Shown here one piece after another: positions 50,338 to 61,590 of a DNA stretch of 64,000 nt; the first letter of the stretch is position 1, and every line of letters starts with the position of its first letter. The position numbers were made by a program, and so were the translations under genes. The notes below the pieces were generated by a model. The model worked only from the letters and a program-made list of their open reading frames with translations, made no database searches and had not been told where the DNA came from. This DNA comes from Dreissena polymorpha (lineage: Eukaryota > Mollusca > Bivalvia > Myida > Dreissenidae): assembly GCF_020536995.1 (NCBI RefSeq), contig NC_068363.1:4973598-5037597 (forward strand), read 5' to 3'.

Positions 50338-53300
50338 TTAGATGTACAACCAATGTTGCTTCTGAAAATATAAACGGCTTATGAAAATTATATAATCTAT
50401 TAACTTTGGTTTCTGGTGATAAGTCGGGAAAGCGCTCCTACAGAAGATGACCTTTTTCGATGATTTTAGCCAACTTATTTAATAGGTGTAATTATAAATG
50501 TATTTGGGGAACCTTTTATGCTTCATACACAACGCTTCTTTCAATAAATAGGTAAGAATAAATAGAAAATTTATAAAACATTTAACAAGAGAACAATAAA
50601 AAAATCCCGGTATTCTATAAAATTATTTTAGTTACATGTATGTGTTGCTTAACATATATAACACTCTCATAACTCACATGCTTTTAGTTTTATGTTCTCG
50701 AAAATTGCATTTATGTTTGGAAAAAAAGTTAGATACAAGAACTTCGCACAAGTGGCAAACCGTTGAAACATATCATTTTTATATTATTTTTTTTATAATA
50801 CGGGCGTTTATCCTTACCTTAAATCTTTTTACTTCTTGTTTCTCTCTGATGTCCCTGTGTTCCCATTTTGGTGAAATGCCCAATGAAAGACGCTGCAAGA
50901 AAAAACGAGCGATTTAACCCTTTTATGCCTAGTGGACTCTCCCATCTTTCTAAATTGGATCAATTTATTTCCAAAAATATGGATGTCTTGTATATTTATT
51001 TCTATATTTAGAATAATTCTTACAGAAAAGCCTTTAAGCAAACAGCGCAGACCCAGATGAGACGCCGCATGATGCGGCGTCTCATCTGGGTCTTCGCTGT
51101 TTGCCAAGGCCTTTTTTCTACATGCTAGGTATAAATGGGTTAAAAACCGTTCTAGTCCCATACCTGGTTTAGTTGGTATATATAACATTGTGCTATAGAT
51201 TTTAATTTGTCAAATTATCCGTCCGCCCGTCAGACTTCAAAAATTACAAAGTTTCAAGTCTCATGTAAAGTACACGCAAGTCCGCAGACAGATTGTGTGT
51301 ATGTTTTCTTAAGCACGTCCATGCACTTATTGTAACCGTATACATTACTCAACGATATATTTACCTTTTAAAATGGGTGTATACTTATCGTACAATATCA
51401 AACAGTTAGTAAATAGAGCGCGTGCTTGTGAGTGCAAATACAAAGATTTAAGATACTTTTTAAAAAACAAATCAAATTAAAGACGTTACAACAAAACGAA
51501 CTTCACAGCTAAACTCAACTGTAGAACGCAAACATCCGCCAGGATATGTCTATATTGTTGTTCTATATTAATTTGCATTTAAATTAAACACCAATTTGTC
51601 TCTTACCTCTTTCAAAGAACCAAGTGCCGAGATAACGTAGCAGATTATGTATGATGTCGCCGATAGAAGGTAGTAGATGGCTTGAATATGTTTGATTCCA
51701 ATATGAACGTTATAGTTCTCTTACCTCTTTAGTTGAAACTTATTCATTTTACTTCGATTGCATCGATAGCTTCGTTTCCTGGGCCTAGAAATAGTATTTG
51801 GTGTCGTTGAGGAAATCTAAAGAACGCTTTCACAGATGGGAACGAACCCGTGACTCCCCCGGACGGTAGGCGGACACCATATCAACTACGCCACGGCAAC
51901 CTGTTTTCTTAACTCTTTAAAGGCACCCTTCGCCAAGAGAAGGTAGTGGATGACGTACAGAGATATGATGCCAATCTGAACGCAATGGTTATTTTACTTC
52001 TTTAACATAAACCTTGCCTGTAAGAAGGTATTATATAAAGTATCGGGATATGATGCCGATGTGAGCGCAATGGTTCTCTTACCTCTTTTAAAGAACCCTT
52101 GGCTGTGAGAAGGTAGTAGATGACGTATCGGGGTATGATGCCAATGTGAACACAATGGTTCTCTTACCTCTTTAAAAGAATCCTTGGCTTGAGAAGGTAG
52201 TAGATCACGCACAGGTGTACGATGCTAATTTAATCGCAATGGTACTCTTACCTCTTTAAGATACCCATTTGCTGTAAGAAGGTAGTAGATGACGTACAGG
52301 TGTACGATGCCAATTTAAACGCATTGGCTCTCTTACCTCTTTAAAAGACCCCTTGGCTGTAAGAAGGAAGTAGATGACGTACAGGTGTATGATGCCAATG
52401 TAAATGCTATGGTTATTTTACCTCTTTAAAAGAACCCTTGGCTGCAAGAAGGTAGTAGATGACATACAGGTGTACGATGCCAATGTAAACGCAATGGTTC
52501 TTTTACATCTTTAAAAGAACCCTTGGCTGTAAGCAGGTAGTAATTGACGTACAGGTCTATGATGCCTATCTAAACACAATGGTTCTCTTACCTCTTTAAA
52601 GGAACCCTTGGCTGTAAGAAGGTATTTGATGACGTACAGGGGTGTGATGCCAATGTAAACTCAATTATTATTTTACCTCTTAAAAAGAACCCTTGGCGTG
52701 AGAAGGTAGTAGATGACGTACAGGTGTACGCTGCCAATTTAAACGCATTGGCTCTCTTACCTCTTAAAAGAACCCTTGGCTGTAAGAAGGTAGTAGATGA
52801 CGTACAGGTGCACGATGCCAATGTGAACGCAATGGTTCTCTTACCTCTTTAAAAGAACCCTTGACTGTAAGAAGGTAGAAGATGACGTACAGGGGTGTGA
52901 TGCCAATGTAAACGCAATTGTTCTTTTACCTCTTTAAAAGAACCCTTGGCGTGAGGAGGCAGTAGATGACGTACAGGTGTACGATGCCAATTAAAACGCA
53001 ATGGTTCTCTTACCTCTTTAAAAGAACCCTTGGCTGTAAGAAGGAAGTAGATGACGTACATGGGTGTGATGCCAATGTAAACGCAATTATTCTTTTACCT
53101 CTTTCAAAGAAACCTTGGCGTGAGAAGGTAGTAGATGTCGTACAGGTGCACGATGCCAATGTGAACGCAATGGTTCTCTTACCTCTTTAAAAGAACAATT
53201 GACAGTAAGAAGGTAGTAGATGACGTACAGGGGTGTGATGCCAATGTAAACGCAATTGTTCTCTTACCTCTTAAAAGAACCCTTGGCTGTAAGAAGGTAG

Positions 53301-56300
53301 TAGATGACGTACAGTTGTACGATGCCAATTTAAACGCATTGGCTCTCTTACCTCTTTAAAAGAACCCTTGACTGTAAGAAGGTAGTAGATGACGTACAGG
53401 GGTATGATGCCAATGTAAACGTAATGGTTTTCTGACCTCTTTAAAAGAACCCTTGGCTGTATGAAGGTAGTAGATGACGTACAGGTGTATGATGCCAATG
53501 TAAGCACAATGGTTCTCTTAACTCTTCAAAAGAACCCTTGGCTGTAAGAAGGTAGTAGATGACGTATAGGGGTACTATGCCAATGTAAACACAATGGTTT
53601 TATTACCTCTTTAAAAGAACCCTTGGCTGTAAGAAGGTAGTAGATGACGTACAGGGGTGTGATGCCAATGTAAACGCAATTGTTCTCTTACCTCTTTAAC
53701 AGAACCCTTGGCGTGAGAAGGTAGTAGATGACGTACAGGGGTGCGATGCCAATGTAAACGCAACGGTTCTCTCACCTCTTTAAAAGAACCCTTTACTGTG
53801 AGAAGGTAGTAGATGACGTACAGGTGTACGCTGCCAATGTAAACGCCATGGTTCTTTTACCTCTTTAAAAGAACCCGTGGCTGTAAGAAGGTAGTAGATG
53901 ACGTACAGGTGTACGATGCCAATGTAAACGCAATGGTTATTTTACCTCCTTAAAAAAACCTGGGCTGTAAGAAGGTAGTAGATGACGTATCGGGGTATGG
54001 TGCCAACGTGAACGCAACGGTTCTTTTACCTCTTTAAAAGAACCCTTGGCTTTGAAAATGTAGTAGATAACGAAAAGGGGTATGATGCCAATGTGAACGC
54101 AATGGTTCTCTTAACTCTTTAAAAGAAACTTTGGATGTGAGCAGGTAGTAGATGACGTTCAGGGGTATAATGCCAATGTGAACACAATGGTCATTTTACC
54201 TCTTTGCTTTGAGAATGTAGTAGATGACAAACAGGGGTAAAATGCCAATCTGAACGCAATGATTCTCTTACCTCTTTAAAAGAACCCTTGGTTGTAAGAA
54301 GGTAGTAGATGTCTTGCAGATGCACGATGCCAATGTAAACGCAATGGTTATTTACTTTTTAAAAGAACCCTTGTCTGTGAGAAGGTATTAGAAGACGTAC
54401 AGTGGTATGATGCCAATATGAACGCAAATGTTCTCTTACCTCTTTAAAAGAACACTTAGCTGTGAGAAGGTAGAAAATGACGTACAGGGGTATGGTGTCA
54501 ATGTGAACGCATTGGTTCTCTTACCTCTTAGCTGTGAGAAGGTAGAAGATGGCGTACAGGGGTATAATGCCAATCTGAACGCAATGATTCTCTTACCTCT
54601 TTAAAAGAACCCTTAGCTGTGAGAAGGTAGAAGATGACGTACAGGGGTATGACGTCAATGTGAACGCAATGGTTCTCTTACCTCTAAGCTGTGAGAAGGT
54701 AGAAGATGACGTATAGGGGTATAATGCCAATCTGAACGCAATGATTCTCTTACCTCTTTAAAAGACCCCTTTGTCGTGAGAAGGTAGTAGATGACGTATA
54801 GGGGTATGATGCTCATGGAGGATGCCGCTATGAGCCAGCCAATCACGTTCGCATACCCGGGGTACACGTACGCCCCTAGTGCCCCCTCGTACACGAGTGG
54901 AGTGTAGTGAAGGAAGCTCGATATCACGATAATCTATAATATACAACACAGGACATGGATTTTAGATTTTGTTGAAGAGAAAACTGTAACAGAAAAATAC
55001 GGAGGAAGATATGAGTATTTCTTTGAAAAGTCAAAAAAGTATGTGTACTGGGAGAATACAAAACCTCTAGCACATAGGGTGTTACCAGATAGTGAGATAC
55101 ATGGTGATGCACGCTACCGGTAAATGTCACACATTCTCTCTCTGACAATGACTATCTCAATAGCATACGAAAGCAGAGACATCATGACATTCAAAAGCGT
55201 TTCATTAAAACAAAAATGTTATATTTTATCTGAGCAATTTTCACGACTCTTCTTAAACATGTTAACATGTCAAATAATTCGTGACATAAGATGTACATTG
55301 TACAAGCGATATGAAATGATATTCATGTTTATGCCAATCCTTTAATATGGTTCGTATTAACAATGACATAAACATAATACATCGTAAATTGAGAACAATA
55401 CGTAACTGTCCACATTCTCTTCACACATTTCGAATCCATTATATGGCTTTAGAAAGACGATATTAAAGACAACAACGTATCCAGTTCTGCACAGCCGGAT
55501 CGGATTACATTTCTTCCATAACGGTCCTTTGTCTTTTAAGGCATCATATGTACATGCTCTATATTCTGCTCTGGTGTAACACTTGACCGATTATTGGATT
55601 AAATTAATTACTATTTTCCAACTAATGATATAATAGACTTACGGGGTTAGTGACTTTGCTTATGTATGGTGTTATTTAACTTTCGGAAGTTATGTGTCTT
55701 GTTCTGTGAAAATTGGGCAAAAATGCATGAGCGTAAAGTGTCGTCCCAGGTTAGCCTGTGCAGTCCACACAGGCTAATCAGGGACGACACTTTCCGCTAT
55801 AATGGTATCTTTCGTTTGAAGGAAGTCCCTTTTTATGGAAAATCTAGTTCAAGTGGAAAGTGTCGTCCCTGATCAGCCTGTGCGAACTGCACAGGCTAAT
55901 CTGGAACGACACTTTACGGACATGCATTCTGCCCAGTTTTCTCATAACACGACTCATATTAATTTTTTCTGGCAACTTCGCTGCCCATCACTATTTGTCT
56001 AACATACCAGCAGGAATGTAGGACTGAGATATTTCCAACAGATTCTCCAGTAGAAGCCAGGCCTTCTTCCCAACATCTTGTGGATGTCCGTGCAGAACTG
56101 GTCTACACCTATACATAGAAATTCAAGGATGAATAAACCTCGCAAAAAGCTTGTTTTTTCGGCTTCAACTGTGCTATTGTCCTATAAGCATTCTTTTAAA
56201 TCCATCTTTATCCGACCCAGTCTCCCCTTGCCCAGATCCGGGGTTTTATACTAATATTATGGTATTATGATCCCTTGTACTGGCACCCTACTATAGCCAC

Positions 56301-59300
56301 ACTATACGACACTAAATAACATGTAAGGACGTTTACCTTAATTATTAATGAAGGTCAGCGGTTTATCTAAATCAATCCTGTACTGCTACATGGTATAACT
56401 TTGTTTTATGATCATATACATGTAAACATTGTATGTATTATATTGAATAAAAACATAGAAATAAGTCCAGTATTGAACGTCTGTTGTTGAAATATATTAT
56501 GTACTGGTAAACGACGACATAAGGAAACAAGGCGTTACCGTAGAACCAGCCCACGGCGATCACCTGACACAGCACCGTGAACACGATGGACGTGCCGGCC
56601 GCGAACGTATCCAGAATCTTGAACACATACATGCCGCCCTGGAAACAACCCGAATGAGCTGCGTTCTGGGATAACTGGGCTTAATGCATCTGTGTAAAGT
56701 GTCGCCCCAGATTAGCTTGTGCTAATGAGGGACAACTTTTTCAGCTTTTCTGGAATCGTTTAAAGTTTTTTATATAAACAAAATTCCTGTGTACCTGGAA
56801 AGTGTCGTCCCTGATTAGCCTGTGCTAAATGCACAGGCTAACCTAATACTTTACGCATATGCATTAAGCTCAGTGTTCAAATGCCTTCGTTAAGGGACCT
56901 AATGGCAAAACAACTCTAAAGAGAGTTTTGAAACAGGTATCTTTAAAAAATTACAAACTATTTAAATGTTATGCGTTTTTATTAATATTAATTATACCTG
57001 TTTGTGATATGACAAATACTAGTACCTAACTTGGGTAAGTATACCCAGTTTATATTTTGTTTATTAAACGCAATACATGTATATTAGTCAGAATGTTTAC
57101 ACTATATTCTCGGTATGCTTTCAAAACACTGATCTAAAGAACTGAACTATTAAAGTGGTCGTGTACGTTTTCACTACGTTTTTATTTTGTTGTATCCCAC
57201 ATTTTTTACCCATATCAATTCATGAAGGAAATAAGTGAAAACAACCTTTCAGAAAAGGGACCTTTTCACGTTTTGGTAAATTGACAAAAAAGGTTTCAGA
57301 CTCGCAGATTTTCGTTGTAGCTATTATTTTTGCGAGGAAATAGTAATATTGAACATTGACCATACTCTAAAATATCCATTACATCTGTTGACGATTTAAA
57401 ACCTTAAAATTAAAAGGCGTTACAAGCGCGAAACACGGAGCTGTATTGTCTCATCTAGAGTCCGTGCGCGAAACGATTGAATTATTATTAGTTCTGAGTT
57501 CTGTTGTTATATGTATATTTTGTGACTATAAGAGGATTGCTTACATAAAGTATCAAAGCGCTGAAGGCACTGAATTTGTTCGCTGTTGTATAATCTTAGA
57601 CGCAACTCAGTTTTCAAAATTATGTGATAGCTTTTTATATCGCAAGTTTGAAATGACCACAACCAATTCAAATTTATAAGGGGTGTGTATTAAAGCACAG
57701 GTCGAGATGTATTATTTTCCAAATCATTTATAAAGCTAGTCAATGTGCACATGCTAATCTTATTTGACATGCATTAAGCCCCGTTTTCCCTGAAAGCAGC
57801 CAATACAGATTTCAATTATAAACACTAGACTGGCCAATGTTGTCTTACAAGCTGTTAAATACTTTTAAATACATACACACTATGTAGTGTACCAGTGGGC
57901 ACTATAAGCAGACAGATGTGGCTGTTAGAGCAGACGCTCCTAGCCTAGCACTCGTCGTCTGCTTTATTTTACTGCGGTTATCCACACAGACAGTCACGGG
58001 TTACGGTTCCTAGCGTAGTTAAGCCCATACTGATTTGCAAAATTGCCTCTACATTATTTGTGAGCTAACGCTCACAAATTATAAATAATTATGTTATAGC
58101 TTTTTATATTGCAAGTTTAAAATGAACACAACCCATTCAAATTTATAAAGAGTGTGTTTTAAAGCACAGGTCCAGGTGTGTTTTTTTTTAATCATTAATA
58201 CAAATATAGTTTAAGCTTCATTTTGGGAAAACAGGGCTTAATGCATATGCATAAATTGTCATCCCAGTACCAGAGACTCTCTTTAAACGAAAAACATTAT
58301 AAAATCAGTGTCGTCCTTGATTCGCTTGTGCGCATTGCACAGGCTTATCAGTATGCACATGCTAATCTTATCTGACATGCATTAAGCCCCGTTTTCCCTG
58401 AAAGCAGCCAATATGTACAGATTTCAATGTTAAACACTAGACTGGCCAATCTCGTCTTACAAGCTGTTAAACACTATTAGTCATATACACCCACTGGCAG
58501 TGTACCAGTGGTGAACAATAAACAGAGGATTGAGGATACTGTTTTTGTATTTCTGTAATTGTATTCTTGTTTTGTACTAGAGCTATTTAGTTCCACTGTT
58601 TACATTTATCAATATAAAGCATTTAATGGCATACTGAAATGGATGCAAAATCTGTGAAAAGGTCCCTTTAACAACGTTAAACTAAACATGACGTGTTTCT
58701 AAAAGTATGATTCTGGGGAAGAATTTGAATAAACATGAACTACGTGTTATTCAAAATAACTATTTGATATAATTTGTGAAAATTGTTTTAAAAAAGAACT
58801 TAACAGAAACCTACCCATGTATTACAAGGAATGGAGAAGAGGAACGCTGTAGCTATGACGACCAGAGTGAGAATCTCGCGATAGTATTTGTTGTGGAACG
58901 TGTGGTAGAACTTGTCGGCGAGGCCCGTCAAGGGGGATTCCAGTCCGCCAAACTAAATGGGTTGGAAGCAGACACACATGAACCTCGTTCTGGGGAAATA
59001 GGGCTTTATTCATATGCGTAAAGTGTCGTTTCAGATAGGCCTATGCAGTCCGCACAGGCTAATCAGTGACGACACTTTTCGCGTTGACTTGACTTTCGTT
59101 TAGAAGAGACTTGCTTCAAACGGAAAGTGTTTAAAATCGGACTGCATAGGCTAATCCTGGACGCAAATGCCGTCAGCCCAGTTTTCAATCAACGAGCCTA
59201 ATATTTGTTTCTTGTTCTGAGAAAACTGGGCTTAATTCATGTGCGTAAATTGTCGTCCCAGATTAGCCTGTGCAGTCCGCACAGGCTAATCAGGGACGAC

Positions 59301-61590
59301 ACTTTCCTCTTTAATGGAATTTTTCGTTTAAAGGAAGTCCCTTTTTACCAAAAATCTAGTTTAAGCGGAAAGTGTCGTCCCTGAATAGCCTGTGCGGACT
59401 GCACAGGCTAATCTGGGACGACACTTTACGCACATGAATTAAGCCCAGTTTTCTCAGAACAAGACACGTTTGAATTAATATTCCGAAAATACCAATCTAT
59501 GAACAAGTTGGTTGTGTTAAATCTAATGGGAGTCAATTTGTTACATATATGCTTGTTATTAGCACTTGCCTGTTGTATATATTATATTATGTCATATTAT
59601 TCGGATAGTACGATCAACGTTATATCTCGAATAACAATAGACTATAGATCCAGACAATGATTATAATGCACAAATTCACATGTTCCAATGCGTCGTGTTT
59701 GTTTTGACATTAAACGTTCACCCAAAATGGCTTATAATAAAAAAAGAGTTGTTAAAAGAAGATCTAACGAAAAAAACGAGACCACACATGCCAACAATAA
59801 AAAAAAAACTATAAAATGTCAGATGTAACCTAGATAATCCTCACCGCCAGAGCAACACCTGGAACGTTCAAGGAGCATTCCGAGCAGTTAAATAAACTTG
59901 GTAAAAAAGCTATTACAGACAATTAAATACTCGTATCATCGTATAATAATACCATTTACTTTGTTATTTTGAACATATAAACATACGCGTGCCATGCGAT
60001 AATTAGGTCATGTGCTTGTATGTAGAAGAAGCTATTACAGACAATTAAATACTCGTATCATCATATAATTATACCATTTACTTTGTTATTTTGAACATAT
60101 AAACATACGCTGTCATGCGATAATAAGGTCGTGTGCTTTTATTTAGGACAAGTATTTAGCAAGGTCTTGTTTAGGTGCAATGTTCTTAAGGTCTATATTA
60201 AATCTACCCTATTATGCTTACGGGTAACTTTATGTTAAAGCTGTACCTGGCAATCTTTCAGTGCCAACTATATCAATTGATACAGGATTACTTTTGGTTG
60301 TAGCAACAACTTTTGGAGTCCTTTGATAAACTATTGATCTGAGAAAAACATTTTTGAAGCAAATCCATCAATGCATAACACTTCAGTGTCACTCAACTAA
60401 GTGATTTTAGCGGTATGTGGTACAAAAAGCATAACCCAATTTAATTTTCAAACCGCTTTCACGGACCTAGATTAGGAGAACTTACAGCGCTGTCCATTCC
60501 AAGGGTTATAAGCATGAGGAAGAAAATGATGGCCCAGACGGAGGAGCCCGGAAGTGTTGCTATAGCTTCCGGGTACACGATGAACACGAGACCCGGGCCT
60601 GTAACATAAGACATCTGTGTTAAACCAAGGAAAAGAGGGAATCTGTATTAACCCATTTATGCCTAGTGGACTCTCCCATTCTTCTAAATTGGATCAATGA
60701 ATTTCCAAAATTAGGGATGTCTAGTATATTTATTTCTATATTTAGAATATTTCTTACAGAAATTCTTTTAAGCAAACAGCGTAGACGCAGACGAGACGCC
60801 GCATCATGCGGCGTCTCATCTGGGTCAACGCTGTTTGCCAACGCCTTTTTTCTAGACGCTGGGCATAAATGGATTAAACCAAGAAGAAGAGGAAATCTGT
60901 ATGAAAATGTCCAAACCGCTATAAAAGGCCCGCCCGATACAAGTCCTGATATGCAATTCCTGTACCATAATAAACTTTGGTGAATATGCAAGCTAGAAAA
61001 TAGACAAATAAGAACAAGCGCTATGCTAGACTCGAACATTTGAGCACTGCCCCTCCGAGCTCTGCATCTAAACGCCAAAACAACCAGGCCAAGGGGATGG
61101 AAAATGGTTTGGGTCGTTAGTTTTGCTATTTAAACGCTCACGATTACAATAGAATATTCCCACTTTGAATTCCTCGAGTATTTTTTTTTTACTTAAAAAC
61201 TAGAAGTATGAGTTATAGCCGAACAGAGATCTTAGATATGACAGTTTTATCTTCAGTAAGCCTTCAGATTTAATATTTGCTTTAACTATGTTCACATATA
61301 CTTATGTCCTCTACACAAAGACTTTTGGTATACGCCGATAGCTATAAAAAATCTAGATTGTTTTGGCTCATTATCATATGTGCGGACTGCACAGGCTAAT
61401 CTTGGACGACATTTTACGTACATGCATAAAGCCAGGTTTTCTCAGAATACGATACAATAAGTCACCTTCCTGCGCCACTTGGTTGATGTGTTTTCCCTGT
61501 CTGTCCGCCATATAGCCGAGGTAGGAGAACACGACAAACCCCGAGAAGATGCTCGTGAAACTGTTCACACCGGCAGTGAACAGGCAGTCA
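50338..61590 (-). CDS. SLC6 monoamine (dopamine/noradrenaline-type) transporter, 3' half
   Basis: Eight exons in phase, 5' to 3': 61466-61590, 60486-60598, 58815-58952, 56539-56638, 56008-56108, 54754-54933, 50818-50892, 50338-50361 (284 residues plus stop). They cover roughly transmembrane helices 7 to 12 and the C-terminus: [128 protein letters not shown]. The match to insect DAT and human SERT is better than to glycine or GABA transporters. The last exon encodes KQHWLYI, giving EVKRFKKQHWLYI, which parallels human DAT EVRQFTLRHWLKV and is a likely class II PDZ ligand. By family knowledge it is a plasma-membrane Na+/Cl- coupled reuptake carrier. Helix 1, with the amine-binding Asp, lies beyond the right edge, so exact substrate is open. 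The first exon here begins with a split codon, so more exons lie upstream. Confidence 0.93.
50914..51143 (+). mobile_element. Hairpin MITE, CCCATTTATGCCTAG family (copy 3 of 4), beside a splice acceptor
   Basis: TTAA-CCCTTTTATGCCTAG to CTAGGTATAAATGGG-TTAA with a perfect hairpin GACCCAGATGAGACGCCGC and its complement. Its left TTAA is about 20 bases upstream of the acceptor AG of the penultimate SLC6 exon (50818-50892). Confidence 0.92.
51590..54753 (-). repeat. ~85-bp tandem array derived from an SLC6 exon 3' end and its splice donor
   Basis: On the minus strand each unit reads ATCATACCCCTGTACGTCAT, CTACTACCTTCTTACAG, CCAAGGGTTCTTTTAAAGAG, then GTAAGAGAACCATTGCG and on into the next unit. 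This matches the last ~60 bases of the exon 54754-54933 (residues [19 protein letters not shown]) plus about 25 bases of intron including the donor GTAAGAG. Roughly 35 units run from the exon across 3 kb of the following intron, diverging towards 51590. A SINE interrupts it at 51736-51912. Units differ in length (about 67-86 bp) and sequence. They have no independent coding role. Confidence 0.93.
51736..51912 (-). mobile_element. tRNA-derived SINE inserted in the exon-derived array
   Basis: On the minus strand: GCCGTGGCGTAGTTGATATG, GTCCGCCTACCGTCCGG and box B-like GGGTTCGTTCCC, then a GTTCTTTAGATTTCC body. It belongs to the same family as 39760-39935. Array units lie on both sides, so it is younger than the array. 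Confidence 0.75.
54934..55692. other. SLC6 intron, nothing recognised
   Basis: AT-rich sequence between the exon at 54754-54933 and the foldback element at 55693; no exon or repeat assigned. Confidence 0.5.
55693..55955. mobile_element. Foldback MITE, GTGTCGTCCCAGATTAGCC family
   Basis: Full-length copy: GTGTCTTGTTCTGTGAAAA to a TTCTCATAACACGAC end, with the inner hairpin AGTCCACACAGGCTAATC and a second one. It ends about 50 bases from the exon at 56008-56108. Confidence 0.9.
56655..56873. mobile_element. Foldback MITE, worn copy
   Basis: TTCTGGGATAACTGGGCTTA to TACGCATATGCATTAAGC, with CCAGATTAGCTTGTGC and CCTGATTAGCCTGTGC remnants. It begins 16 bases upstream of the SLC6 exon 56539-56638. 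Confidence 0.8.
57254..58670. mobile_element. Large copy of the AAAGGGACC MITE family, expanded by an internal duplication
   Basis: The ends are AAAGGGACCTTTTCACG and GTGAAAAGGTCCCTTT. The inner ends AATTGACAAAA and TTTATCAATATAA-GCATTTAATG match the element at 4060-4563. Inside, a segment of about 500 bp is present twice: 57600-57880 and 58085-58510 share ATAGCTTTTTATAT, AAAGCACAGGTCCAGG, CATGCTAATCTTAT and AACACTAGACTGGCCAAT. The second copy also contains a worn foldback element (about 58210-58395). Confidence 0.7.
58980..59199. mobile_element. Foldback MITE, diverged copy
   Basis: CTCGTTCTGGGGAAATAGGG, then AGTCCGCACAGGCTAATC and a reduced right half. It directly precedes a fuller copy at 59208 and starts 28 bases upstream of the exon 58815-58952. 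Confidence 0.75.
59208..59468. mobile_element. Foldback MITE, near-perfect full-length palindrome
   Basis: TTCTTGTTCTGAGAAAACTG is mirrored by CAGTTTTCTCAGAACAAGA; the inner part has two hairpins of CCTGTGCAGTCCGCACAGG type separated by AAGGAAGTCCCTTTTT. The arms match over almost the full length, which suggests recent activity. Confidence 0.93.
59906..60150. repeat. ~122-bp tandem duplication in an SLC6 intron
   Basis: Two copies of AAGCTATTACAGACAATTAA, CTCGTATCATC, CATTTACTTTGTTATTTTG and AACATATAAACATACGC with few differences. Confidence 0.93.
60648..60877 (+). mobile_element. Hairpin MITE, CCCATTTATGCCTAG family (copy 4 of 4)
   Basis: TTAA-CCCATTTATGCCTAGTGGA to GGCATAAATGGA-TTAA with central hairpin CGCCGCATCATGCGGCG. 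A ~28-bp imperfect direct repeat (TTAAACCAAGGAAAAGAGGG and TTAAACCAAGAAGAAGAGGA) lies on either side. Its left end is 50 bases upstream of the exon 60486-60598. Confidence 0.9.
61374..61452. mobile_element. Foldback MITE, right-end fragment
   Basis: ATGTGCGGACTGCACAGGCT, then GGACGACATTTTACG and TTTTCTCAGAATACGA: only one arm of the 260-bp element remains. It lies 14 bases downstream of the donor of exon 61466-61590. Confidence 0.75.

Noticed and set aside
51994-53507. Short open frames on the minus strand (such as [17 protein letters not shown])
   Set aside because: They are other-frame readings of the exon-derived array units and have no independent coding content.
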